Shown here: positions 56,965 through 63,633 of the stretch, one piece after another
Numbering within the stretch: the stretch's first letter is position 1
Layout: the number at the start of each line of letters is the position of its first letter
From: Psychroflexus gondwanensis ACAM 44
GTDB lineage: Bacteria > Bacteroidota > Bacteroidia > Flavobacteriales > Flavobacteriaceae
Reading direction: 5' to 3'
Length of the DNA stretch: 64,000 bases
Assembly (NCBI RefSeq): GCF_000355905.1
Contig: NZ_APLF01000009.1
Coordinates: forward strand, 303,297 to 367,296
Program-made: the position numbers and the translations under genes
The notes under the pieces: generated by a model
Seen by the model: only the letters and a program-made list of their open reading frames with translations
Told to the model about the DNA's origin: nothing
The model's database searches: none

Positions 56965-57828
56965 ATGAAATCCGTCAAGATAATTGAGTGTCCTAGAGAT
57001 GCGATGCAAGGCATAAAGCCTTTTATTCCAACTGAAGAAAAAGTAAAATACATCCAATCCCTTTTAAGGTGTGGGTTCGATACTATAGATTTTGGTAGTT
57101 TTGTGTCGCCTAAAGCGATTCCGCAAATGCAAGACACTTCTAAAGTCTTATCCATGCTGGATTTATCTACTACCAAAAGTAAACTCTTAGCTATTGTAGC
57201 AAATCAAAGAGGAGCTCAAGACGCTTCTCAGTTTCCAGAAATCGATTATTTGGGGTACCCTTTTTCAATTTCCGAAAACTTTCAAATGCGAAATACGCAT
57301 AAGACCATTGCAGAATCTGTTGAGGTTTTAAAATCTATTCTTGAGATAGCTCATAAGTCCAATAAATCTGTTGTTGCGTATTTGTCTATGGGATTTGGAA
57401 ATCCATATGGAGATCCCTGGAACACAGATATCGTAGGGAAGTGGACCGAAATCTTGGCAGATCTCGGGGTGAAAATTCTATCCTTATCGGATACCGTAGG
57501 GAGTTCCACTCCAGAGGTGATCGAAGATTTATTTTCTACGCTTATTCCTAAATATCCTAACGTGGAATTTGGTGCTCACCTCCATACCACACCAAATGCT
57601 TGGTTCGAAAAAGTAGATGCTGCAACAAAAGGAGGATGTAGGAGGTTTGACGGAGCTATACAAGGATTTGGTGGCTGCCCTATGGCCAAAGATGATTTAA
57701 CAGGAAATATGCAGACTGAAAAAATGCTGTCTTATTTCAATTCTAAGAAGATGGAGAATTCCATAAAAATGGCAAGTTTTGAATCTGCTTACAATAAAGC
57801 ATCAGACTTATTCTCTAAATACCATTAA
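56965..57828 (+). CDS. Hydroxymethylglutaryl-CoA lyase
   Basis: 287 residues, DRE-TIM metallolyase cleaving HMG-CoA to acetyl-CoA and acetoacetate in leucine breakdown. Seen: ECPRDAMQG (catalytic Arg 11, Asp 12; most members have DGLQ, here DAMQ), DFGSFVSPKAIPQM, SLSDTVGSSTP, the metal-binding GAHLHTTP and the glycine-loop cysteine in GGCPMAKDD (Cys 238). Assignment over related isopropylmalate or homocitrate synthases rests on length and the GGCP loop. Confidence 0.9.
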   Translation: MKSVKIIECPRDAMQGIKPFIPTEEKVKYIQSLLRCGFDTIDFGSFVSPKAIPQMQDTSKVLSMLDLSTTKSKLLAIVANQRGAQDASQFPEIDYLGYPFSISENFQMRNTHKTIAESVEVLKSILEIAHKSNKSVVAYLSMGFGNPYGDPWNTDIVGKWTEILADLGVKILSLSDTVGSSTPEVIEDLFSTLIPKYPNVEFGAHLHTTPNAWFEKVDAATKGGCRRFDGAIQGFGGCPMAKDDLTGNMQTEKMLSYFNSKKMENSIKMASFESAYNKASDLFSKYH

Positions 57829-57861
57829 TATACTTTTTGGAAGATTCCTCTCTTTTTTACT

Positions 57862-57869
57862 TAGTTTTG
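57862..57869 (+). promoter_or_regulatory. Promoter -7 element of rlmN (TAGTTTTG)
   Basis: A perfect TAnnTTTG match whose last G is 4 bases before the GTG start of rlmN; a TTG lies 22 bases upstream of it. Probable leaderless mRNA. Confidence 0.5.
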
Positions 57870-57873
57870 CAGT

Positions 57874-58920
57874 GTGGAAAATTTAAAGAAAGATATAAGA
57901 GCACTAAGCAAACAAGAGTTGCAAGAATTCTTTGTTTCTCAAGGTGATAAATCGTTTAGAGGATCTCAAGTCTACAATTGGCTCTGGAACAAAGCGACTC
58001 ACAATTTTGGGAACATGACCAACTTGTCTAAAGAGACTCGACAAATGCTCGAGGATAATTTTGTGATCAATCATATTGAGGTAGACCAGATGCAACGAAG
58101 TAAAGATGGTACTATCAAAAATGCAGTTAAACTTCACGATGGTTTTACTGTTGAATCTGTATTGATTCCAACCTTATCCAGGACCACAGCTTGTGTGTCC
58201 TCCCAGGTAGGATGTAGTTTGGATTGTAAATTTTGCGCCACTGCAAAATTGAAAAGAATGCGAAATCTCAATGCCGATGAAATTTTTGACCAAGTGGTCG
58301 CTATCGACAAAGAGAGTAGACTCTATAATGGCATTCCATTGTCCAATATTGTATTTATGGGAATGGGAGAACCTTTGATGAATTATAACAACGTGCTTAA
58401 GTCTGTAGAAAAAATTACTTCTCCCGAAGGATTGGGCATGTCGCCAAAGCGAATTACTCTATCCACTTCTGGAGTTCCAAAAATGATAAAAAAACTGGCA
58501 GACGATGATGTAAAATTTCATTTGGCCGTATCTCTTCATTCCGCGATTGATGAAGTGAGAACTCAAATTATGCCCTTCAATGCAAAATTTCCTTTGGTAG
58601 ATCTTAAGGAGTCCTTGATATACTGGTATGAGAAAACAGGTAAATCTGTGACTTACGAATATATTGTTTGGAAAGGTATTAACGATACTCAAGAGGATAT
58701 AAGTGCTTTAGTGAAGTTTTGTCAATTGATTCCTTGCAAGGTGAATATTATAGAATACAACCCAATAGATGACGGGCAGTTTCAACAAGGTAGTGACGAT
58801 GCTGTTGCCAAACACGTAAATGCCCTAGAGGCCAATCATATTACGGTGACCTTAAGACATTCTAGAGGAAAGGATATCGATGCCGCTTGCGGACAGCTAG
58901 CCAATAAGATTAAAGCTTAA
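57874..58920 (+). CDS. rlmN: 23S rRNA/tRNA adenine-C2 methyltransferase
   Basis: 348 residues, radical SAM enzyme methylating A2503 of 23S rRNA and A37 of some tRNAs. Cluster cysteines in GCSLDCKFCA (Cys 114, 118, 121), the methyl-carrying Cys 339 in DAACGQLANK, GMGEPLMNYNN and ITLSTSGVPKMI. The start is GTG, chosen because MENLKKDIRALSK is family-like. It ends the conserved core section; a terminator follows and accessory DNA begins. Confidence 0.96.
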   Translation: MENLKKDIRALSKQELQEFFVSQGDKSFRGSQVYNWLWNKATHNFGNMTNLSKETRQMLEDNFVINHIEVDQMQRSKDGTIKNAVKLHDGFTVESVLIPTLSRTTACVSSQVGCSLDCKFCATAKLKRMRNLNADEIFDQVVAIDKESRLYNGIPLSNIVFMGMGEPLMNYNNVLKSVEKITSPEGLGMSPKRITLSTSGVPKMIKKLADDDVKFHLAVSLHSAIDEVRTQIMPFNAKFPLVDLKESLIYWYEKTGKSVTYEYIVWKGINDTQEDISALVKFCQLIPCKVNIIEYNPIDDGQFQQGSDDAVAKHVNALEANHITVTLRHSRGKDIDAACGQLANKIKA

Positions 58921-58946
58921 TTTAAATAAAAAAGTCTTTAAAATAT

Positions 58947-58977
58947 AAAAGCTCCGATCATTGATCGGAGCTTTTTT
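58947..58977 (+). terminator. Rho-independent terminator of rlmN
   Basis: AAAAGCTCCGATCA and TGATCGGAGCTTTT form a perfect 14-bp stem, followed by a T7 tract and ATG. It marks the border between core genome and the decayed accessory region. Confidence 0.94.
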
Positions 58978-58978
58978 T

Positions 58979-59371
58979 ATGCTCAAAAACTTGACATTAC
59001 CATCCAGCAGGTCTTTTTTTTTAGTCAGCTTAGAATTAATAATCTTAATCAGTGCGTTTTTTCTTATCTTCATAGAGATGATTACAATGTTAATTGTCTA
59101 CAAAAGGAGTTTATTTTCTAAGAGCTATAAAAATTCTTCTATCCAGAAGGCTTAAGAAACCGTAGGCGGATTATTTAAAGATTTGAAGCATGACTATATT
59201 GAAAATAAGTTAAATATCAAGATCTTAGCAGTTGTCAACCAAATAATAACTCTTTTGGAAAAACTGGTAGATTCAATTGATATTATTACATCCAAAATAA
59301 TAGAAAATATTGTGAGTTATGGGTTTTTAATCAATACCCATAGCTTTAAACATCAGGGCGATGAGTGAAAT
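58979..59371 (+). pseudogene. Broken ORF encoding a one-helix membrane protein, unrecognised
   Basis: An ATG in the tail of the rlmN terminator opens a frame with one membrane helix (about residues 13-40, SFFLVSLELIILISAFFLIF) that stops at TAA (59153-59155). The same frame continues after the stop with ETVGGLFKDLKHDYIENKLN and a helical segment to a second stop at 59369-59371. The shared frame suggests one gene with a nonsense mutation, but the evidence is weak and no family is recognised; the second half also overlaps the recombinase remnant in another frame. Confidence 0.35.
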
Positions 59372-59512
59372 TGATTAGGTGCGAAACTTGAGTAATTTAA
59401 GAAAAGTTCAGTATTTAGCGGGACATCTTTAGATGAGTCAACTGAAAAATATTTACAAGATGATCTGGAAAACCTGCAAGAAATCGTGAACAACTTCTAT
59501 CCTATTAGTTAA
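59330..59512 (+). pseudogene. C-terminal remnant of a tyrosine recombinase/integrase
   Basis: Translation reads LNIRAMSEID-stop, then VRNLSNLRKVQYLAGH (59379-59426), followed, after losing one base, by SLDESTEKYLQDDLENLQEI and NNFYPIS-stop (59426-59512). NLRKVQYLAGH ... STEKY is the C-terminal part of Bacteroidota phage-integrase-family recombinases, with the active-site histidine in AGH and the nucleophile tyrosine in STEKY. It has an in-frame TAG (59376) and a frameshift at 59426, and nothing recognisable upstream. It shows that an integrating element was once here. Confidence 0.7.
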
Positions 59513-59592
59513 ATGAAATTTTAATATGTTGATAGCAACATGAGAACAATAAAAACATTAAATTAACTTTGTAATAATAAAAGTTACGATTA

Positions 59593-59700
59593 TGAATATA
59601 GAAACCACAAAATTAGAATTGATGCATCTTTTACTGCAAACGCAGAAAGAAAGCTTGTTAGCGAAACTAAAAACAGTTTTTGAAGAAGAACAGATTTATT
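59593..59700 (+). pseudogene. Antitoxin-like small protein gene, frameshifted and truncated
   Basis: ATG at 59593 starts MNIETTKLELMHLLLQ, which then shifts frame: after one missing base near 59640 the sequence resumes TQKESLLAKLKTVFEEEQI. The composite resembles the N-terminal half of short flavobacterial toxin-antitoxin antitoxins, and a TAACTTTG promoter-like element lies about 25 bases upstream. The C-terminal half is absent; at about 59690-59700 the sequence becomes the gene at 59699. No toxin partner is seen. Confidence 0.5.
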
Positions 59701-60127
59701 GGTTGACCAAGAAATTGGAGGCGAAAAAGTCTCAAAAACAGAAATAGATAGCCTACGTAAAAAATATAATAAATACCTTTATTTTAATTTAAGTATGAGC
59801 CGAAATAATAAAGAATTATTGAGCACTACTCCACAAAACAGGAATGAGTTTGGAGCTATGGTCAGCCAACTGGCTTTTGAAATGGGAAATAAAGTACATC
59901 TTTTTACAGAAAACAGAGATACCATTGAGATTGCAGATTTTGTTTATCCTAGGATGTATGGGATGAGTAAAGCAACAACGATCATGTTTGTTTACCCTAG
60001 AGAAGAAGAGAAACTTAAAGAGGAATACCTCAATTTTACTGTAGAAGATATTGGCTTATATACAGGAGAGGTAAGATTCAAAATCGATATAGAAAAAATA
60101 AAAAATGAACCAATTTTAAATTTTTAG
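59699..60127 (+). CDS. Hypothetical protein, probably 5'-truncated
   Basis: 142 residues, only a TTG start, and the frame is open for only 15 bases before it (TGA at 59681). The sequence begins VDQEIGGEKVSKTEIDSLRK, which looks like the middle of a protein rather than an N-terminus. The middle contains FGAMVSQLAFEMGNKVHLFTE and the end is DIGLYTGEVRFKIDIEKIK. No family recognised. The next lipoprotein gene starts in the base after its stop, so the pair was an operon before the 5' end was lost. Confidence 0.55.
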   Translation: MVDQEIGGEKVSKTEIDSLRKKYNKYLYFNLSMSRNNKELLSTTPQNRNEFGAMVSQLAFEMGNKVHLFTENRDTIEIADFVYPRMYGMSKATTIMFVYPREEEKLKEEYLNFTVEDIGLYTGEVRFKIDIEKIKNEPILNF

Positions 60128-60703
60128 ATGAGAGCGATAGTTTTAGTTTTTTGCATTCTTATTATGGTTCTATCTTGTGCACCATACAAACCAGCAAGAA
60201 TTAAATTAAATGGTGGAGAAACGATTGATGTGACAGGTAAAGCAGATGATGGTTATTTTGTTTACAAAACGCCAAACAGTAATTCTCAAAAAGTCCATGC
60301 ATCAGATATAGATTATTTAGAAATGAAAAATAATCGAAACGAGATATCTAAATTTAAGTATTTAAAAGTAGCGAGTAAAAATAAATATTTGTTGATGGAG
60401 GAAGAGATAGAAGGTCCAGTAAGCCTTTATATCATCACATCTGAATTTTATGGAGATCCATTTGCTGCTGGCATGAGCAGGTTGCAATCTACAATTGTAA
60501 ACCATTATGTCAGGAAAGAGCAAAACGGTAAGGTGGTGTTCTTATCCTCAAATCACTTTGCAAACGATAACCTTGCTAAAATAGGGCCTTCTTTTTTTAA
60601 GGATTGCCCAGAACTGGTTAACAAAATTAAAACCGAGGAATTTACAAAAAAACAAATTGAAGAAATAGTCAACTATTACAACCAGAATTGCTTTGTAAAC
60701 TAA
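60128..60703 (+). CDS. Lipoprotein, hypothetical
   Basis: 191 residues with a clear lipoprotein signal (MVLSC, cysteine at about 17) followed by APYKPARIKLNGGETIDVTG. The remaining sequence is beta-rich and ends in a helical, basic tail (FTKKQIEEIVNYYNQN). No family recognised. It begins at the stop of the previous gene and ends 5 bases before the truncated Rhs-like gene, so it probably belonged to a lipoprotein-plus-Rhs operon. Confidence 0.7.
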   Translation: MRAIVLVFCILIMVLSCAPYKPARIKLNGGETIDVTGKADDGYFVYKTPNSNSQKVHASDIDYLEMKNNRNEISKFKYLKVASKNKYLLMEEEIEGPVSLYIITSEFYGDPFAAGMSRLQSTIVNHYVRKEQNGKVVFLSSNHFANDNLAKIGPSFFKDCPELVNKIKTEEFTKKQIEEIVNYYNQNCFVN

Positions 60704-60708
60704 CTTTT

Positions 60709-60834
60709 ATGAAAAATCGATTAAAAAGCCTTAGTAACGCGAGTTTAATAATTTTAATTTTAAGCTTTTCGTTGCTTTCTTATCACTCATCTGCTCAAGG
60801 GCCTAATACCCCTTGCTGGTGCGAGCGTAATTAG
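60709..60834 (+). pseudogene. N-terminal remnant of an Rhs/YD-repeat-type secreted protein, cut by a RAYT mini-element
   Basis: A signal peptide (SLIILILSFSLLSYHSSAQ) and the residues GPNT are followed at 60809 by the left end of a RAYT element, after which the frame stops. Flavobacterial Rhs-like polymorphic toxins typically start with a signal peptide and GPN-APEA before their repeat body, which fits here; this is from memory of the family, not a search. The expected kilobases of repeat body are missing. The matching C-terminal part is at 61969-62365. Confidence 0.6.
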
Positions 60835-61110
60835 CCGGAAGGGCTAGCGCGAGCATCTTGCTCGTGCGGGCAAAAAAAACAGCAATGTTGCCAATAAACA
60901 GTTTTGGCAGCAGAATAATAAACCAATAGAGATTTGGTCATTAAACGTATTTGAGCAGAAACTAAAATACATACACGACAATCCTGTTGTATCAGGCTTT
61001 GTGACCAACCCTATAGATTGGAAATTTAGCAGTGCAAGAAATTATGGTAATGATGACCATACCATTTTGGAAATTGATATAAATTAGATAGTGCGTACGA
61101 GCGAGACTCT
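60809..61110 (+). mobile_element. RAYT mini-element A (internally deleted)
   Basis: Starts with a CCCC(T)TGCTGGTGCGAGCG left end (one extra T) and its double hairpin, joined at about 60868 straight to the last third of the transposase gene (from CGTGC-GGC-A8) and running to its TAG (61087) and the right-end hairpin, which is cut short at 61110. The 302-bp element lacks the transposase start and HUH motif and so is non-autonomous. It interrupts the Rhs-like gene and is itself abutted by copy B. Confidence 0.8.
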
Positions 61111-61274
61111 CCCCTGCTGGTGCGAGCGTAATTAGCCGGAACGGCTAGCGCGAACATCTTGCTCGTGCCCTCAAAGAAAAGTAAACTGATTTTTATCTAT
61201 TTTTACTAAAAAGAGTTGATGAGCAGAAAGTATAAATTTGCAGATAAATCTGGTGCGTACTTTATAAGCTTTAC
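61111..61274 (+). mobile_element. RAYT element B, 5' fragment
   Basis: Perfect left terminal repeat (61111-61128), double hairpin, about 45-bp AT-rich spacer and the first 18 codons of the transposase (ATG at 61219, MSRKYKFADKSGAYFISF), then interrupted by the left end of copy C. The rest of copy B is not present on the other side of copy C, so a deletion accompanied or followed the nesting. Confidence 0.8.
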
Positions 61275-61968
61275 CCCCTGCTGGTGCGAGCGTGATTAAC
61301 CGTAACGGCTAGCGCGAGCATCTTGCTCGTGCCCTCAAAGAAAAGTAAACTGATTTTTATCTATTTTTACTAAAAAGAGTTGATGAGCAGAAAGTATAAA
61401 TTTGCAGATAAATCTGGTGCGTACTTTATAAGCTTTGCTACTGTGAACTGGATAGATGTATTTACTAGAGACGCTTACTTTTGGTGTATTATAGAATCGT
61501 TAGATTTTTGCAGAAAAGATAAAGGCATGGAGCTTTATGGTTATTGTATCATGCCAAGCCACGTTCATTTAATTTTTCGGTCAGCATTAAACGATCCTTC
61601 AGGATTAATAAGAGATTTTAAAGGGTTTACTTCAAAGAAAATAGTTAAAATCATTGATGATAATCCACACGAAAGCCGAAAAGAATGGATGCTCTGGATG
61701 TTTGAACGTGCTGGCAAAAAAAATAGCAATGTTGCCAATAAACAGTTTTGGCAGCAGCATAATAAACCAATAGAGATTTGGTCATTAAACGTATTTGAGC
61801 AGAAACTAAAATACATACACGACAATCCTGTTGTATCAGGCTTTGTGACCAACCCTATAGATTGGAAATTTAGCAGTGCAAGAAATTATGGTAATGATGA
61901 CCATACCATTTTGGAAATTGATATAAATTAGATAGTGCGTACGAGCGAGACGCTCTCACCAGCTGGGG
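61275..61968 (+). mobile_element. RAYT element C, full length (694 bp)
   Basis: Left terminal repeat CCCCTGCTGGTGCGAGCG (61275-61292), a double hairpin (an AACCG/CGGCT stem, then CGAGCA-TCT-TGCTCG), a 45-bp AT-rich spacer, the intact transposase gene, then a right hairpin (near CGAGCG-AGA-CGCTC) and a right terminal repeat ending CACCAGCTGGGG (61951-61968), the inverted complement of the left end with two mismatches. No target-site duplication is visible, as expected for HUH transposition. The right end joins directly to the Rhs toxin tip. Confidence 0.85.
61383..61931 (+). CDS. REP-associated tyrosine transposase (Y1/IS200-like, RAYT)
   Basis: 182 residues from the ATG at 61383. A single Y1-transposase domain with the HUH metal site in MPSHVHLIFRS (about 60-70) and the nucleophile tyrosine in LKYIHDNPV (about 141). 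Early YFISFATVNWIDVF and the C-terminal WKFSSARNYG are RAYT hallmarks. It moves single-stranded DNA between hairpin ends. Probably functional: no stops or shifts. Several fragments of the same gene occur nearby (60869-61087, 61219-61272, 63522-63633, 63694-63911, 63945-64000). Confidence 0.93.
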   Translation: MSRKYKFADKSGAYFISFATVNWIDVFTRDAYFWCIIESLDFCRKDKGMELYGYCIMPSHVHLIFRSALNDPSGLIRDFKGFTSKKIVKIIDDNPHESRKEWMLWMFERAGKKNSNVANKQFWQQHNKPIEIWSLNVFEQKLKYIHDNPVVSGFVTNPIDWKFSSARNYGNDDHTILEIDIN

Positions 61969-62365
61969 GAAATAATCTGTATAAAGGAGCTACAGTATCT
62001 AGTGTTATCAGACAGGTTAATAAAAACTCCAATGAAAACCATAATTATGATAAATACATTAGAATTACTACAACTAAAGAAGAGGATGCGAGAGCTATTG
62101 AGGCTGCGTATACAGAAGCTAACTCAGAGAAATATGGAATTTGTGGAACTTCTTGCCTTGATGTCCCTCAAGAGGCTCTAGCTGCTACAGGAAGAAAATT
62201 TAAAAGGTTTTTGTTGACAAATTACTTAATTTAGGAGATATTTTACCAAATCGTTGGTTCATTGACTTTGGTTGGCATAATAATAACAGAAGCTATAATA
62301 TTGTAACACAACCTAAAGTTACGATAACTACTGGTCCATTAACTCAAGGAAAAATAGAATATTAA
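61969..62365 (+). pseudogene. C-terminal toxin tip of an Rhs-like polymorphic toxin, frameshifted
   Basis: Joined to the right end of element C, the frame reads GNNLYKGATVSSVIRQVNKN and continues through EKYGICGTSCLDVPQEALAA to GRKFK. There the frame shifts by one base (about 62200-62207) and continues as VFVDKLLNLGDILPNRWFID, WHNNNRSYNIV and finally LTQGKIEY-stop (62363-62365). The conserved cysteine block and the ending ILPN-WFIDF resemble papain-like or similar hydrolytic toxin tips, but I cannot name the family. An apparent start at 61935 is only a GTG within the element end. Confidence 0.6.
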
Positions 62366-62369
62366 TAAG

Positions 62370-62921
62370 ATGAAAAACAAAACAAAATTATTTGTTCTAG
62401 CTGTTTTTATATTAGTTGGAGGGTATTTTCTTATTAATATTTTTATAGGAAAATTAACTTATAATGTTGGTGGTCAAAGAGGGTATTCAAAATCTTTAAT
62501 TGAATCAAAAGAAAGAGACGTCTTTGTGAAAAAATTGAATCATAAAATCACCCCTAACAGCTTAAAACTTAATTCTAATTATGCCTTTTTTATTGAGAGA
62601 GGATTCAATTATGGTAATAATAGTATTTTCGTTACTGATTCTTTAATAGGTAATAATCAAGATTCCCCCTATCAGCTTATATATGGATGTATAAATCCCT
62701 GTAAAAAATTTAAATCATGTAATTATGATTGTGATAAAGAGAAATATATTCATAGGGATACACTAGTTTTATTAGAATCTTCAAGTGCTTTTAAATTAGA
62801 ATTAGAAAATGATTTTATAAGAGACACTATTACATATGATATTTTATATAACACCTTACAGTCTTATAAAGTAGATACTATTGGGAAAATAAAAGTTTGG
62901 GATAGTAAAATCCTAAATTAA
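62370..62921 (+). CDS. Membrane-anchored hypothetical protein, candidate immunity protein
   Basis: 183 residues with one N-terminal membrane anchor (about 6-27, LFVLAVFILVGGYFLINIF) and an extracytoplasmic domain with a cysteine-rich patch (YGCINPCKKFKSCNYDCDKE, five cysteines at about 110-125). No family recognised. It starts 4 bases after the toxin stop and has a lower GC content than the core genes, both typical of immunity genes of polymorphic toxins. It is intact although the toxin is broken. Immunity role is inferred from position only. Confidence 0.65.
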   Translation: MKNKTKLFVLAVFILVGGYFLINIFIGKLTYNVGGQRGYSKSLIESKERDVFVKKLNHKITPNSLKLNSNYAFFIERGFNYGNNSIFVTDSLIGNNQDSPYQLIYGCINPCKKFKSCNYDCDKEKYIHRDTLVLLESSSAFKLELENDFIRDTITYDILYNTLQSYKVDTIGKIKVWDSKILN

Positions 62922-62999
62922 CCCCCACTCCCGCTAGTTTAGCAAAATAATGGCTACCGCTAATATTTATTAGAGGAGTTAAGAGTAAAAAAAGTTAAG

Positions 63000-63027
63000 A
63001 AGCTACTGTAACAAGTAGCTTTTTTTA
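63000..63027 (+). terminator. Rho-independent terminator after the candidate immunity gene
   Basis: AAGCTACT and AGTAGCTT form an 8-bp stem around GTAACA, then T7 and ATG. The tail also overlaps the stop codon of the reverse-strand XRE gene. Confidence 0.85.
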
Positions 63028-63402
63028 TGCGTAAGCTTTTTTAGTTTTAAAGTCACGTAAAGCCATATCAATCATATTGAGAATAAAGGTTTTGTTATCC
63101 TCGTTAAGTTCAGAAATTCTTACCAATCTATCTACAGCTTCCTTATCAAGCAGTAAATTAGTTTTACCAATAAGATAATCTACAGACACTTCTAAAGCAT
63201 CCGCAATTTTAGAGACCACGTCAATCGATGGTGTAATGTCGCCACGCTCGTATCTACCAATAACATTTTGGTGTACACCAACCTCTTTAGCTAGCTGTGA
63301 TTGTGAGAGGTTTTTAGTATCTCTACACTCACGTAATTTTTTCCAAAACTCATAATTAATACACTTTATGCTATTAAAAACCACAGTTGGCGCAAGAGTC
63401 AC
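63025..63402 (-). CDS. XRE-family helix-turn-helix transcriptional regulator
   Basis: The XRE/HTH_3 domain is at about residues 22-77 (LRECRDTKNLSQSQLAKEVG, NVIGRYERGDITPSIDVVSKI), followed by a short helical C-terminus. No ATG precedes the domain in frame: the frame starts with a GTG at 63402 that lies inside a RAYT right-end sequence, so the first residues (MTLAPTV) are element-derived and the original 5' end and promoter were probably lost. Similar regulators control prophage or toxin-antitoxin genes. Its target is unknown; it may not be expressed. Confidence 0.75.
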   Translation of the reverse strand: MTLAPTVVFNSIKCINYEFWKKLRECRDTKNLSQSQLAKEVGVHQNVIGRYERGDITPSIDVVSKIADALEVSVDYLIGKTNLLLDKEAVDRLVRISELNEDNKTFILNMIDMALRDFKTKKAYA

Positions 63403-63408
63403 GCTCGT
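63383..63408 (-). repeat. Degenerate solo RAYT right end in reverse orientation
   Basis: CAGTTGGCGCAAGAGTCACG followed by CTCGT matches the reverse complement of the element right end (CAGCTGGTGCGAGCGTCTCG then CTCGT) at 20 of 25 positions. It lies on the 5' edge of the XRE gene, and copy D begins 7 bases after it. Confidence 0.55.
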
Positions 63409-63414
63409 GATCTA

Positions 63415-63633
63415 CCCCTAATTGTGCGAGCGTGATTAACCGTAACGGCTAGCGCGAGCGTCTTGCTCGTGCCCTCAAAGAAAAGTAAACTGATTTTTAT
63501 CTATTTTTACTAAAAGAGTTGATGAGCAGAAAGTATAAATTTGCAGATAAATCTGGTGCGTACTTTAAAAGCTTTGCTACTGTGAACTGGATAGATGTAT
63601 TTTCTAGAGACGCTTACTTTTGGTGTATTATAG
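63415..63633 (+). mobile_element. RAYT element D, 5' fragment
   Basis: A diverged left terminal repeat (CCCCTAATTGTGCGAGCG), the double hairpin and spacer, and the first 37 codons of the transposase (ATG at 63522). It ends in TATTATAG at 63633, where mini-element E is inserted. Differs from copy C by a few substitutions, for instance a lost A in the spacer and AAAAGC for ATAAGC. Confidence 0.8.

Noticed and set aside
61935..62234. Open reading frame from a GTG inside the right end of element C
   Set aside because: The first 11 residues come from the transposon hairpin; the real sequence is the toxin tip starting at about 61969, which is frameshifted further on.
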